64,000 bases of DNA from Cellulomonas sp. KH9 (GCF_900114185.1 NZ_FOSE01000001.1:335749-399748); one strand, 5' to 3'; counted from the first letter of the stretch, positions 42,571 to 51,594 are shown. Numbers and translations: made by a program. Notes: generated by a model from the sequence alone, not told the origin.

Positions 42571-43941
42571 TCAGGAGTCGTCGGCCAGCACGGCGTTCAC
42601 CCGGTCGTTCGCCGCCGCCAGGGACGACGGGTCCCGCTGCAGCGCGAGGACGGCGTCCATCGCCGGTGCCATCACGGACTGGATGCGCGCCCAGCTGCCC
42701 GTGACGGGTGCCTGCACGCCGGTGCCGTCCTCGACGTGGACGGCGAACGCCTGGGCGTCGACACCGAGCTCCTCGAAGGCGGCGACGGCGATCGTCGACG
42801 ACTCCGCGATCGCCGGGAACACGCGGGCGTGCGTGGCGACCGCGTCCTGGCAGTCCCGGCCGGCGAGGTACTCGACCCAGCGCCACGCCTCGTCCGGGTG
42901 GGGCGTGCCGGCGTAGACGGCGTCGGACACCCCGTTGAACACGCTCGCGCGCTGCCCGCTGGGCCCGACGGGGGTCGGGGCGACCCGGATGTCCACGCCC
43001 TGCAGCTCCGACATGGCGCGCGCGTTCCAGGCGCCCTCCACGAGCGTGGCGTACGCACCCGACCCCATGGACTCGATCACCCCGATGCCGGAGGTCGCCG
43101 CCGCCAGCGGGGGCATGTAGCCCTTCTCGATGAGTGAGCGGTACCAGCCGATGGTCTCGATGAACGCCGGGTCGTCGTACGCCAGCCGGGTGGGCCAGGG
43201 GTTCCGGTCGGCGTAGGTCCAGCCGGTGCTCAGCGCGAACGACGCCCACTGGGCCTGCCCGAAGCCGCCGCCCGCCTCGCCGTAGCCCATGCCGTAGACC
43301 GCGACCCGCTCGCTGTCGAAGCCGGGCTCGTCCCCGCGCACGCCGTTGCGGTCCACGGTCAGGCGGGCGAGCAGCCGCTCGAACGACCCGCCGTCCTGCG
43401 GGTTCCACTCCAGCCGCCACATCTCCGCGGGGTCGATGCCGGCCTCGGCGAGCAGGTCGGCGTTGTAGTAGAGCCCGACCGTGTCCCAGTCCTTCGGCAT
43501 GCCGTACAGGCCGCCGTCCGCCCCGCGCCACAGGTCGACGAGCCCGGGCTGGTACTGGTCGAGGTCGATCCCCGACTCCTCGACGCGGTCCTCCAGGTCG
43601 AGGATCTGCCCGAAGCCCGCGTACTTGCCGAACTGCTGGGTGTGGTCGACGAAGACGTCGGGGGCGCTCTCGGCGACCATCCGCGCGGTCAGCTGGGTCC
43701 AGTAGTCCTCCCAGCCGTACTGCTCGATGTTGACCCGGACGTCGGGGTTCGCGGCCTCGAACGCGCTCGCGCACTCCTGGTAGGCCGGCAGCTGGTTGGC
43801 GTCCCACATCCAGTAGGTCAGCGTCACCGGCCCGTCGCCCTCGCCGGCGGCGGCGCACCCGCCCAGCGCGAGCGCCGCGGCCGCGACGAGCGCTGCGGCA
43901 CGGGTGGGACGGTGCCTGCGGCGGTCGTCCGTCTGCGTCAT
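42571..43941 (-). CDS. CUT1 sugar ABC transporter, substrate-binding lipoprotein
   Basis: A 456-residue lipoprotein with a twin-Arg-free signal sequence and lipobox LGGC (Cys29). The SBP_bac_1 fold shows LTYWMWDANQLPAYQECASA, FEAANPDVRVNIEQYGWEDY, SAPDVFVDHTQQFGKYA and GMPKDWDTVGLYYNADLL. I prefer ATG 43941 with GAGGTG 6 nt before it; GTG 43950 is one nucleotide after the permease stop and has no site. It is the last gene of the GH36-permease-permease-SBP operon, so alpha-galactosides such as raffinose or melibiose are the probable ligand. Confidence 0.93.
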   Translation of the reverse strand: MTQTDDRRRHRPTRAAALVAAAALALGGCAAAGEGDGPVTLTYWMWDANQLPAYQECASAFEAANPDVRVNIEQYGWEDYWTQLTARMVAESAPDVFVDHTQQFGKYAGFGQILDLEDRVEESGIDLDQYQPGLVDLWRGADGGLYGMPKDWDTVGLYYNADLLAEAGIDPAEMWRLEWNPQDGGSFERLLARLTVDRNGVRGDEPGFDSERVAVYGMGYGEAGGGFGQAQWASFALSTGWTYADRNPWPTRLAYDDPAFIETIGWYRSLIEKGYMPPLAAATSGIGVIESMGSGAYATLVEGAWNARAMSELQGVDIRVAPTPVGPSGQRASVFNGVSDAVYAGTPHPDEAWRWVEYLAGRDCQDAVATHARVFPAIAESSTIAVAAFEELGVDAQAFAVHVEDGTGVQAPVTGSWARIQSVMAPAMDAVLALQRDPSSLAAANDRVNAVLADDS

Positions 43942-43951
43942 GGCGCGCACC

Positions 43952-44905
43952 TCACTTGATCCCGGTGAAGCCGATGGAGCTGACGATGCGCTTCCCGAGC
44001 GCGACGAACAGCAGGACGATGGGCAGGGCCGCCACGAGCGTCGCGGCCATGAGCCCGGACCAGTCGGGACTGCCCTGCGGCGTCTGGGAGCGGAAGATCC
44101 CCAGTGCCACGGTCAGGACGCGCACGTCCTCGCTCTGCCCCACCAGCAGGGGCCAGAAGTACTCGTTCCACGCGGCGATGTAGGTGAGGACCGCCAGCGT
44201 CGTGATCGGCGCGCTCGCCATCGGCAGCATGATCCGCAGGAACACCCGGGCGTGCCCGGCGCCGTCGAGCATCGCGGCCTCCTCCAGCTCGCGCGGCACG
44301 CCCAGCAGGAACTGCCGGACGAAGAAGACGGCGAACGGCGTCATGAAGAACGTCGGCAGCACGAGCGCCGGGAACGTGTTGAGCAGCCCCAGCTCCTTCA
44401 TCAGCACGAAGTTGGGGATCGCCGTGAAGATGCCCGGGACCATCAGCGCCGAGAGGAAGACGGCGAAGACGGTGTCCCGGCCGCGCCAGTGCAGCCGCGC
44501 GAAGGCGAAGGCCGCCATCGCGGAGAAGAACACCTGCCCGACCGTGATCGACGTGGCGACCACGACGGAGTTGCGCAGGTACAGCCAGAAGTCGATCCGG
44601 CCACCGGCACCGCCCTGCGCGAGCGACTCCTCGAGCGTGGTCAGCCCGAACACGCGGCGGAAGGCGTCGAGGGTGAAGTCGGCCGGCAGCAGGTTGTCCG
44701 CCTGCGCGGCCAGCGCGCGGTTGTCGGAGAACGCGGTGCGCAGCATCCAGTAGAACGGGAACAGCGTGATCAGCAGGATCACCACCAGGGCGGCCCAGCC
44801 GAGCACGCGCTGCCACCGCACGGGCGGGCGTCGGCGCGGGGGGCGGTGCTCCGAGGCCTCGGGTGGTGCCGGCTCGGCGAGGGTGCGGGGGGTCGTCGTC
44901 GACAC
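43952..44905 (-). CDS. CUT1 sugar ABC transporter permease (MalG type)
   Basis: A 317-residue permease with six predicted helices and EAA motif EEAAMLDGAGHARVFLRIML. The FPFYWMLRTAFSDNRAL region after helix 1 is typical of MalG-type subunits. The start is GTG 44905 behind GAGGAGG. It is 9 nt downstream of the MalF-type permease and 10 nt upstream of the binding-protein gene. Confidence 0.95.
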   Translation of the reverse strand: MSTTTPRTLAEPAPPEASEHRPPRRRPPVRWQRVLGWAALVVILLITLFPFYWMLRTAFSDNRALAAQADNLLPADFTLDAFRRVFGLTTLEESLAQGGAGGRIDFWLYLRNSVVVATSITVGQVFFSAMAAFAFARLHWRGRDTVFAVFLSALMVPGIFTAIPNFVLMKELGLLNTFPALVLPTFFMTPFAVFFVRQFLLGVPRELEEAAMLDGAGHARVFLRIMLPMASAPITTLAVLTYIAAWNEYFWPLLVGQSEDVRVLTVALGIFRSQTPQGSPDWSGLMAATLVAALPIVLLFVALGKRIVSSIGFTGIK

Positions 44906-44914
44906 GGTGCCTCC

Positions 44915-45847
44915 TCAGGCGTTGTCCGACTCGTTCGCGCGCAGCAGCCGCAGCTGCACGATCGCGACGACGAGCAGGACGACGAACAGGACGACCGAGA
45001 TCGCGGACGCGTACCCGAAGTCGAGCTGGGCGAACGCGAGGTCGTAGATGTAGAGGTAGACGACGCGGGTGGCGTCCACCGGACCGCCGCCGGTGGTCAC
45101 GGCGACCGTGTCGAAGACCTGGAACGAGCCCGTGACCGTCACGACCAGCACGAGGGCGAGCACGGGCCGCAGCAGCGGCAGCGTGATCGAGCGGAACTGG
45201 CGCCACGCCGACGCCCCGTCGATCGCCGCGGCCTCGTACACCTGCGGCGAGATCGTCTGCAGGCCGGCGAACAGCAGCAGCGCGGTGTAGCCCAGGTGCC
45301 GCCACACGTTGATCAGGGCGATGGTCGGGATCGCCAGGGCGGGGTCGCCGAAGAAGGCCTGCGCGTCCACGCCGACGTACCCGAGCAGCACGTTCACCAC
45401 GCCGATCTGGTAGTCGAGCATGAAGTACCAGACGAGCGCGACGACCACGTTCGCGACGAAGTAGGGCAGCAGCGCGATGCCGCGCACGAGGATCGAGCGG
45501 GTCATGCGCTGCAGCAGCACCGCCAGCGCGATGGCCAGCAGCGTCTGCACGACGATGTTGATCACCACGTAGTACGCGGTGACGCCCATCGCGTTCCAGA
45601 ACTGCGGGTCGGCCGCCAGGCGCCGGTAGTTCTCGAGCCCGACGAACGAGCCCGGCGCGAGCACCGCGTAGTCGGTGAGGCTGAACCACGCCCCCCGCAC
45701 CGCCGGCACGAGGTAGAAGACGACGAAGCCGATCGTCGCGGGGACGAGGAACAGCACGGCGGCGCCGAGGTCCCCGCGCCGGCGGGGCCGCGGGGGCGGG
45801 CGCCGCCGGTCGGTGCCGGGCGGTGCGGGTGGGGTCGCGACAGTCAT
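44915..45847 (-). CDS. CUT1 sugar ABC transporter permease (MalF type)
   Basis: A 310-residue permease with six predicted helices and EAA motif YEAAAIDGASAWRQFRSITL. A proline/arginine-rich 25-residue tail precedes helix 1. ATG 45847 lies behind GAGAGGAG. It follows the GH36 gene by 62 nt. As in the neighbouring xyloside system, no ABC ATPase is encoded, so both transporters may compete for one shared ATPase. Confidence 0.94.
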   Translation of the reverse strand: MTVATPPAPPGTDRRRPPPRPRRRGDLGAAVLFLVPATIGFVVFYLVPAVRGAWFSLTDYAVLAPGSFVGLENYRRLAADPQFWNAMGVTAYYVVINIVVQTLLAIALAVLLQRMTRSILVRGIALLPYFVANVVVALVWYFMLDYQIGVVNVLLGYVGVDAQAFFGDPALAIPTIALINVWRHLGYTALLLFAGLQTISPQVYEAAAIDGASAWRQFRSITLPLLRPVLALVLVVTVTGSFQVFDTVAVTTGGGPVDATRVVYLYIYDLAFAQLDFGYASAISVVLFVVLLVVAIVQLRLLRANESDNA

Positions 45848-45909
45848 CTCGGTGCTCCTCTCGCGCCGTTGCGAGGGTGGGGGGGCGGGCGGTGCGGTGG
45901 GGTGTCGCG

Positions 45910-48108
45910 TCAGGCGGCGGTCAGGTGCAGCAGGACGGTGCGCTCGGGGTGCTGCTGCGGCAGCTGCACGCCCACGGTCGCCAGCGAGCGTCCGCTCAGG
46001 CGCGTGCCGTGCCCCCACCAGCGGGGCAGCCCGCCCCGGTGGTGGGGCGCGATGTGGTCCGCCGGGGCCAGCGGGCGCACGTCGTACGTCGTGCCCGGGT
46101 CCAGGCCCGGGATGCGCAGCCGGCCGGGCGGCGCCCACACCCCGGCGGCGACCTGCACGACCGCGACGACCGCCTCCCGGCCGTCGAGGGCGACGACGCC
46201 GTGCACCCGCAGGGCCGGGTCCGGGTCGTCCGTGCGCAGGGTGCGCCCGTGGTGCAGCAGGTCCCGGTGCTCCTGGTAGGTCGCCACCCAGCGGGCGACC
46301 TCCGCACGTTCGGCGGGGGTGGCGGCCGTGAGGTCCCACTCCACCCCCAGGTGGCCGAACAGCGCCGTCGCACCCCGGAAGGACAGGTCGTGGTGGCGGC
46401 CCGTGGTGTGCGACGCGGGGGAGCCGATGTGCGAGCCCAGCATCTCCGGCGGCACCAGCAGGCCCGTGCCGGCCTCGATGGTCTGCCGTTCGAGCGCGTC
46501 GATCGTGTCCGACGTCCAGACCCGGTCGGTGCGCTCGAGGATCCCCAGGTCGACGCGCCCGCCGCCCCCGGAGCACGACTCGAACTCGACCTGCGGGTGC
46601 CGGGCGCGGAGCGCGTCCAGCAGCCGGTACGCCGCGAGCGTCTGCGCGTGCACCCCGGCAGCGCCGGTGGGCGTGTGGCCCGCGTCGACGAGGTCGCGGT
46701 TGTGGTCCCACTTGACGTAGCCGATCGCGTACTCGGTGAGGATCGCGTCCATCTGGCCGAAGACGTGGTCCCACGCCCCCGGGTGCGCGAGGTCGAGGAC
46801 CTGCTGGTGACGGGAGGGCGGCGGCATGCGCCCGCCCGTCTGCAGGATCCACTCGGGGTGCCGGCGGGCCAGGTCGGAGTCGGGGTTGACCATCTCCGGC
46901 TCGAACCACAGGCCGAACTCCATGCCGGCGGCGGTGACGTGGTCGACCAGGGGGTGCAGACCGTCCGGCCAGACGTCGGGGTCGACGACCCAGTCGCCGA
47001 GCCCGGCGGTGTCGTCGCGCCGGCCGCGGAACCAGCCGTCGTCGAGCACGTAGCGCTCGATCCCGGCCGCCGCGGCGGCGTCGGCCAGTGCCGTCAGCCG
47101 CGTCAGGTCGTGGTCGAAGTAGACGGCCTCCCACACGTTGATCAGCGCCTTGCGGGGGGTGCGCGGGTGCCGCGGGCGCGAGCGCAGGTACGCGTGGAAC
47201 CGGTGCGAGAGCGCGTCGAGCCCGTCCCCGTACGACCCGTACAGCCAGGGGCTGGTGTAGGTCTCGCCCTCCGCGAGCCGCACCTCCCCGGCGAGCAGCA
47301 GCTCGCCGCCGCCCAGCACGCGTGTCCCGGACGGCATGACCTGCTCGGCGAACGCACGGGTGTTGCCGGACCAGGCGACGTGCACGCCCCAGACCTCGCC
47401 GCTGCGGTGGCCGAAGCCGTGCCGGCCGGCGAGCAGCAGGAGCGTGCCGTCGTGGGCTCGGGCCCGCCGGGACTCGCGCAGGTGCGTGCCCGCGACGAAG
47501 GGGTGCCGCTGCGGGCTGCGCTCGCGCAGGTGCCGCCCCGTGAAGTCGAGGATCTCGTCGGCCTCGCGCGGCACCGGCAGGGCGAGGTCGATCCCGCCGA
47601 GGGTGAACACGCCGTCGCCGGTGCTCGTCAGCCCGGCGCGCGTGCGCAGCGCACCGTCCGGCAGCAGCTCGAGCTCGAGCCGCAGGGCGAGGCGGGCCAC
47701 CTCGTCGGACGCGGTGACGACGACGCGGTGCGCGACGGGGGCCCCGTCGCGCTCGACGTCGTGGGTGACCGTGACGTCGTCGACGGCGAACGCCGTGGAG
47801 AAGTCGGCGCCGTCGCGGTGACCGGTGACGCCCGGCGTGCCCAGCCACCCCGCCGACTGCTCCGGCAGGAGCGCGAGGGGGACCGGGTGGTCGACCGTGG
47901 CCGAGCTGACGGGCGGCACGGCCGTGGCGCGCAGCTGCTCGAGCTCGGCGGGACCGGGGTCGCCGAGGTGGGCGCCCCAGTGCAGGACCCGCGGGAGCAT
48001 CCCCTCGGAGACGTCGAGCACGAGGCTGACGCCGGCGGCGCTCAGGTGCAGCGGGGAGGGCACGGGACGGTCCGCCAGGGGGGCGGCGACAGGGGACGTC
48101 TGCGTCAT
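45910..48108 (-). CDS. GH36 alpha-galactosidase
   Basis: A 732-residue cytoplasmic GH36 enzyme of normal length. An N-terminal beta-sandwich (about 1-310) precedes a TIM barrel with the nucleophile Asp468 (YVKWDHNRD) and the acid/base Asp534 (RVWTSDTID); VLDDGWFRGRRDD, WFEPEMVNPDSDL and CSGGGGRVDLGIL contact the galactose. A small C-terminal beta domain ends the protein. It hydrolyses terminal alpha-1,6-galactose from melibiose, raffinose or galactomannan fragments. It is the first gene of its operon and divergent from a ROK regulator; an A/T-rich palindrome lies 27 nt upstream of its ATG. Confidence 0.95.
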   Translation of the reverse strand: MTQTSPVAAPLADRPVPSPLHLSAAGVSLVLDVSEGMLPRVLHWGAHLGDPGPAELEQLRATAVPPVSSATVDHPVPLALLPEQSAGWLGTPGVTGHRDGADFSTAFAVDDVTVTHDVERDGAPVAHRVVVTASDEVARLALRLELELLPDGALRTRAGLTSTGDGVFTLGGIDLALPVPREADEILDFTGRHLRERSPQRHPFVAGTHLRESRRARAHDGTLLLLAGRHGFGHRSGEVWGVHVAWSGNTRAFAEQVMPSGTRVLGGGELLLAGEVRLAEGETYTSPWLYGSYGDGLDALSHRFHAYLRSRPRHPRTPRKALINVWEAVYFDHDLTRLTALADAAAAAGIERYVLDDGWFRGRRDDTAGLGDWVVDPDVWPDGLHPLVDHVTAAGMEFGLWFEPEMVNPDSDLARRHPEWILQTGGRMPPPSRHQQVLDLAHPGAWDHVFGQMDAILTEYAIGYVKWDHNRDLVDAGHTPTGAAGVHAQTLAAYRLLDALRARHPQVEFESCSGGGGRVDLGILERTDRVWTSDTIDALERQTIEAGTGLLVPPEMLGSHIGSPASHTTGRHHDLSFRGATALFGHLGVEWDLTAATPAERAEVARWVATYQEHRDLLHHGRTLRTDDPDPALRVHGVVALDGREAVVAVVQVAAGVWAPPGRLRIPGLDPGTTYDVRPLAPADHIAPHHRGGLPRWWGHGTRLSGRSLATVGVQLPQQHPERTVLLHLTAA

Positions 48109-48134
48109 CGGAGAGGACCTCTTCGTCGGAGGCC

Positions 48135-48157
48135 ATAAGTTCTATGACAGAACCTAT
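48135..48157. promoter_or_regulatory. ROK operator-like palindrome and promoter region
   Basis: ATA-A-GTTCT (48135-48143) and AGAAC-C-TAT (48149-48157) form 9-bp arms with one mismatch around ATGAC. This is the most A/T-rich stretch for kilobases and lies where the -10 of the GH36 promoter is expected (TTGCGT on the minus strand 17 nt before). Overlap of promoter and palindrome fits repression by the ROK protein encoded divergently. A second short inverted repeat, TTCCTT-N5-AAGGAA (48221-48237), precedes the ROK start and doubles as its ribosome-binding site. Confidence 0.7.
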
Positions 48158-48250
48158 TTCGGACGCAACACCCGGACCGGTCGAATCGGCCCGCGGTGCT
48201 CGCTGCACGCTTAGGGTCATTTCCTTTCGGCAAGGAAGGATCGAGGCGCG

Positions 48251-49432
48251 GTGACGGCACCCTCCCTCGGGCAGACTGGCGCAGTGTCCGCCACCACCTG
48301 GGTGCCGTTGGCCGGTGCCGCGCACCGGATCGCCGTCGAGGTGCTGCTGCACGGACCGCTGTCCCGCGCCGAGCTCGCGCGTCGCGTCGACCTGTCGGCC
48401 GGCAGCCTGACCCGCCTCACCAAGCCCCTGGTCGACCACGGGCTCCTGGTGGCGACCGAGGTCGCGCCCACCGGCTCCCGCCTCGGACGGCCCTCGCAGC
48501 CCCTCGACGTCGTCGCGGCCGCGCACCACTTCGTCGGCGTCAAGCTCACCGGCGACCACGCCCACGGGGTCCTCGCCACGCTGCGCGCCGAGGTGGTCGC
48601 CACCGCGGGGCGTCCGCTGACCGACCACGCGCCGGACGCCGTCGCGGACGTCGTGGCCGAGGTGGTCGCCGAGCTCGTGGGCACCGGTGGGCGGCCGGTG
48701 ACGGCGGTCGGCGTGAGCCTCGGCGGCGACGTCGCGCGCGCCACGGACGTCGTCCGCGCGCCGTTCCTGCACTGGCACGACGCGCCGGTGCCGCTGGGCG
48801 GGCTCGTGCACGAGCGCACCGGGCTGCCGGTCGTGGTCGCGAACGACGTCACCGCGCTCACCGCCTCGACGCACTGGTTCGGCGAGGGACGCGGAGCCCC
48901 GACCTTCGCCCTCGTCACCGTCGGGGCGGGTGTGGGGTTCGGTCTGGTCGCGCACGACCGGCTCGTCGCGGGCGACGGCACGGGGACCGGGCGCATCGGG
49001 CACCACCCGCTGTCCGCGACCGGCCCGGTCTGCGACCGGGGGCACCGCGGCTGCGCGACGTCCCTGCTGACGATCGGCTCCCTCACCGCGCAGGTGTCGG
49101 TCGCGCACCGGCGGGAGGTGTCCTACGACGAGGTGCTCGACCTCGCGCAGGCCGGCGACCCCGCCGCGCACCGCGTCGTCGACGACGCGGGTGTCGGGCT
49201 CGGGCGGCTCGTCACGGCCGCGGCAGGGTTCACGTCCGCGCCGCTCGTCGTGCTCGGCGGCGAGGGGGTGCGTCTGGCGGAGGTGGCGCGCGACGCGGTC
49301 GCGCGGGGCATGGCGGTCGACCGCGACCCCGCGGCGGTCCCACCTCGCCTCGCCCTGCAGTCCCCGTCGTTCACGCAGTGGGCGCGCGGCGCGGCGGTCA
49401 TCGCGATCCGCACGTTCGTGCTCGGCGCCTGA
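48251..49432 (+). CDS. ROK-family transcriptional repressor
   Basis: A 393-residue ROK protein with an N-terminal winged helix (about 33-80, LSRAELARRVDLSAGSLTRL) and a sugar-kinase-like body. The kinase-like Asp is in VANDVTAL; the zinc motif CXCGXXGC is reduced to CDRGHRGC, and the usual GEIGH reads GRIGH, so kinase activity is unlikely and a purely regulatory role is favoured. The start is GTG 48251, 10 nt behind AAGGAAGGA; GTG 48284 is an alternative. It probably represses the divergent GH36/transporter operon until an alpha-galactoside or galactose is bound. Confidence 0.92.
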   Translation: MTAPSLGQTGAVSATTWVPLAGAAHRIAVEVLLHGPLSRAELARRVDLSAGSLTRLTKPLVDHGLLVATEVAPTGSRLGRPSQPLDVVAAAHHFVGVKLTGDHAHGVLATLRAEVVATAGRPLTDHAPDAVADVVAEVVAELVGTGGRPVTAVGVSLGGDVARATDVVRAPFLHWHDAPVPLGGLVHERTGLPVVVANDVTALTASTHWFGEGRGAPTFALVTVGAGVGFGLVAHDRLVAGDGTGTGRIGHHPLSATGPVCDRGHRGCATSLLTIGSLTAQVSVAHRREVSYDEVLDLAQAGDPAAHRVVDDAGVGLGRLVTAAAGFTSAPLVVLGGEGVRLAEVARDAVARGMAVDRDPAAVPPRLALQSPSFTQWARGAAVIAIRTFVLGA

Positions 49433-49491
49433 GCCGGCGCCGGCGCCGGCCGAGCGCGGTCCGGCGACGACCGCGGGCCGCCGTCCCCCTG

Positions 49492-49552
49492 CGGGTGGCC
49501 GGCACGGCCGTCCGTGCCGGACCGCTGACGCCCTGCGGTCACCGGCCACCCG
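49492..49552. terminator. Nested hairpin terminator between convergent genes
   Basis: An outer 11-bp inverted repeat (CGGGTGGCCGG 49492-49502, CCGGCCACCCG 49542-49552) overlaps an inner perfect 9-bp hairpin (49499-49507 with 49512-49520, loop CCGT). The two stems share bases and so are mutually exclusive. It lies between the ROK stop and the response-regulator stop. Confidence 0.6.
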
Positions 49553-50245
49553 TCACCCGGAGCCGCGCAGGTCCCGCGCCAGCACGCCCGCCTGCAGCCG
49601 CGTGCGCACGCCCAGCTTGGCCAGCACGTGGCTGACGTGGGACTTCACGGTCGTCTCCGAGACCACGAGCCGTGCGGCGATGTCCGCGTTCGACAGCCCG
49701 TCGCCCAGGGCGTCGAGGACGTCGCGCTCGCGGGCGGTGAGGCTCGCGACGCGGTCGTCGGCGGGGGTCGCGGCGGGCGCGGCGGCGCGGACGTGGGACG
49801 CGACCGCGTCGAGCAGCCGGCGCGTGACCTCAGGCGCGAGGACGCCCTCCCCGGCGGCCACCCGGCACACCGCGTCGACCAGCTCGCCCGCACCCACGGT
49901 CTTCAGCAGGAACCCGGCCGCCCCCGCCCGGACCATGCCGAGCACGTACTCGTCGAGGTCGAACGTCGTCAGCGCCACGACCTCGGCCAGCCGCTCGCCG
50001 ACGATCGCGGCCGTCGCGGTGATCCCGTCGGTGCCCGGCATCCGCACGTCCATGAGCACGACGTCGGGGCGCAGCGCGCGCGTCTGGCGCACCGCGACGT
50101 CCCCGTCGGTGGCCTCGCCCACGACCTGCACCCGCCCGGACTGCTCGAGCATGATCCGGAGCCCGGCGCGGATCGCCGCGTGGTCGTCGGCCAGCAGCAC
50201 GGTGACCGGGGCCCGGGGGGTCGTGGTCGTCGTCGGGTCGCTCAC
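49553..50245 (-). CDS. NarL/LuxR-family response regulator, second system
   Basis: A 230-residue regulator: receiver domain with acidic pair at 20-21 (LLADDHAA), phospho-acceptor Asp66 (VLMDVRMPG) and Lys in FLLKTVGAGE, then a LuxR HTH (about 165-225, LTARERDVLDALGDGLSNAD). The start is GTG 50245, overlapping the kinase stop by GTGA. It resembles the regulator at 111-785 closely in its receiver core, which suggests the same DesK/LiaR-like class. Its target is unknown; the inverted repeats at 51511-51560 upstream of its own operon are candidates. Confidence 0.94.
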   Translation of the reverse strand: MSDPTTTTTPRAPVTVLLADDHAAIRAGLRIMLEQSGRVQVVGEATDGDVAVRQTRALRPDVVLMDVRMPGTDGITATAAIVGERLAEVVALTTFDLDEYVLGMVRAGAAGFLLKTVGAGELVDAVCRVAAGEGVLAPEVTRRLLDAVASHVRAAAPAATPADDRVASLTARERDVLDALGDGLSNADIAARLVVSETTVKSHVSHVLAKLGVRTRLQAGVLARDLRGSG

Positions 50246-51477
50246 CGCTCGTCTCCCGGTCGCCGGGGGAGGCGGGCGTGCACACGCCACACCGTCCCGG
50301 TGGGTGCCGCCGTCAGGGTCCCGCCCAGGGCGGTCGCGCGCTCGCGCATGGTCTGCAGGCCCGTGGACGACGTCAGCGCCGGGTCGACGGGCAGGGCGTC
50401 GGTCCGCAGCGCGTTCTCGACGACCATCTCCAGGTCGTCGCCGCCGGCCGTGAACCGCACCGTCGCGCGCCCGGTCCCGTGCTTGCGGGCGTTGGTCGCC
50501 GCCTCCTGCAGGATGCGGAACGCCGCGTGGTCGACGGCGGCGGGCAGGTGCGCCGGCACGCCGCCGACGACGTCCACGTCGAGGTCCGCGACGCGCGCCA
50601 GACCGGCCGGTGCGGTGGCCGCGTCGGCGTCCGCACCCGCGCGCAGCACCAGGATCATCGACCGCATCTCCGCCAGCGCGTCGAGCGACCCGGCCCGTGC
50701 GGCTGCCAGCGCCGCGCGGTCCCGCGCCTCGTCGGGCGGGGCGGCGAGGGCCGCCTCGGCGTGGATCGCCACGGCCGACAGGTGCCCGGCGACCACGTCG
50801 TGCAGGTCCCGTGCCATGCGCGCGCGCTCGTCCTGCACGGCGCGGTCGCGGTCGAGCGCGGCGATGCGCGCGACGTCCTCGGCGTGGGCGCGGGCCAGGT
50901 CGGCGCGGGCGCGCTCGGCGTCGGCGCGACGCGACTGCTCGGCCGTCAGCTCCTGCGAGCGACGCACGTCGGAGCCCCACCACCACGGCGGCAGCAGCAG
51001 CGACCCGGCGACGAGCGTCAGCTGCACGACGTCCCGCGCGGACGCCCCCACGACGACGGTCGCCACGAGCACCCCGAGCACGAGCGTGACCAGCACCCCG
51101 AGCACGACCGCCCGAGCGCGCGGGGCCGCGTCCCGGGCGACCGTGAACAGCGCGTCGAACAGCACCAGGTACATACCCAGGCTGCCGCCCAGCGCCACGT
51201 CCACGGCGAGCAGCACCGTGACCACCGCGAGGACCGGCACCGGGTGCCGCCGCTTGTGCAGCAGCGCGGTCGTCGCCAGCAGCAGCACGCCCACCTGCCA
51301 CGGGAGCGTGCCGCCGGGCAGGTCGGCGACCGGCTCGTCCACGCCGATCATGCGCACGTCGAGCACGAGCAGCACCAGCCCCACGACGAGCAGCGCCACC
51401 GCGTAGGCGCGGTCGGCAGCCGGCCCGCGCGGCGGCGTGCGCACCCACCGCGCGAGGGCGGCGAGGCGGGAGGTCAT
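50242..51477 (-). CDS. DesK/NarL-type sensor histidine kinase, second system
   Basis: A 411-residue kinase. Four to five membrane helices (about 24-165) are followed by a short coiled coil (ELTAEQSRRADAERARADLA), the HisKA_3 box with His in ARDLHDVVAGHLSAV, and an ATPase domain with N-box EAATNARKHG and G-box GLQTMRERATALGGT. Its only neighbours are its regulator (overlapping) and a divergent membrane protein gene at 51595, so that gene may be a target or accessory. The signal is unknown. Confidence 0.94.
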   Translation of the reverse strand: MTSRLAALARWVRTPPRGPAADRAYAVALLVVGLVLLVLDVRMIGVDEPVADLPGGTLPWQVGVLLLATTALLHKRRHPVPVLAVVTVLLAVDVALGGSLGMYLVLFDALFTVARDAAPRARAVVLGVLVTLVLGVLVATVVVGASARDVVQLTLVAGSLLLPPWWWGSDVRRSQELTAEQSRRADAERARADLARAHAEDVARIAALDRDRAVQDERARMARDLHDVVAGHLSAVAIHAEAALAAPPDEARDRAALAAARAGSLDALAEMRSMILVLRAGADADAATAPAGLARVADLDVDVVGGVPAHLPAAVDHAAFRILQEAATNARKHGTGRATVRFTAGGDDLEMVVENALRTDALPVDPALTSSTGLQTMRERATALGGTLTAAPTGTVWRVHARLPRRPGDER

Positions 51478-51510
51478 GCACCCATCCCAGCACGTCCGTG
51501 ATCTGGGGTT

Positions 51511-51560
51511 CTCGTCCGAACGGACGAGACGGCGCCCGCGGGTCGGTCCGAACGCCGGAC
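51511..51560. promoter_or_regulatory. Two related inverted repeats in a divergent promoter
   Basis: CTCGTCCGAACGGACGAG (51511-51528) is a perfect inverted repeat with a 2-nt centre. GTCCG-AACGC-CGGAC (51546-51560) repeats the GTCCGAAC core 32 bp away. Both lie in the 117-nt space between the kinase start (51477, minus) and the membrane-protein start (51595, plus). They are plausible sites for autoregulation by the two-component regulator. Confidence 0.6.
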
Positions 51561-51594
51561 GCGCCCGTGCGGGTCCGCGCGGCACCGTCGAGGC

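Noticed and set aside
42571..43950. GTG 43950 as start of the second binding protein
   Set aside because: It is one nucleotide after the permease stop with no ribosome-binding site, while ATG 43941 has GAGGTG at a proper distance.
49433..49453. GCCGGC repeats after the ROK stop as a further stop-spanning array
   Set aside because: The repeated unit is a six-base GC motif that does not include the TGA, so it does not fit the pattern of the arrays at 27634, 33838 and 60834.
44915..49549. A 1540-codon minus-strand frame ending in a MalF-type permease
   Set aside because: Only the last 310 codons, from ATG 45847 with its ribosome-binding site, carry permease motifs; the rest is a shadow of the GH36 and ROK genes.
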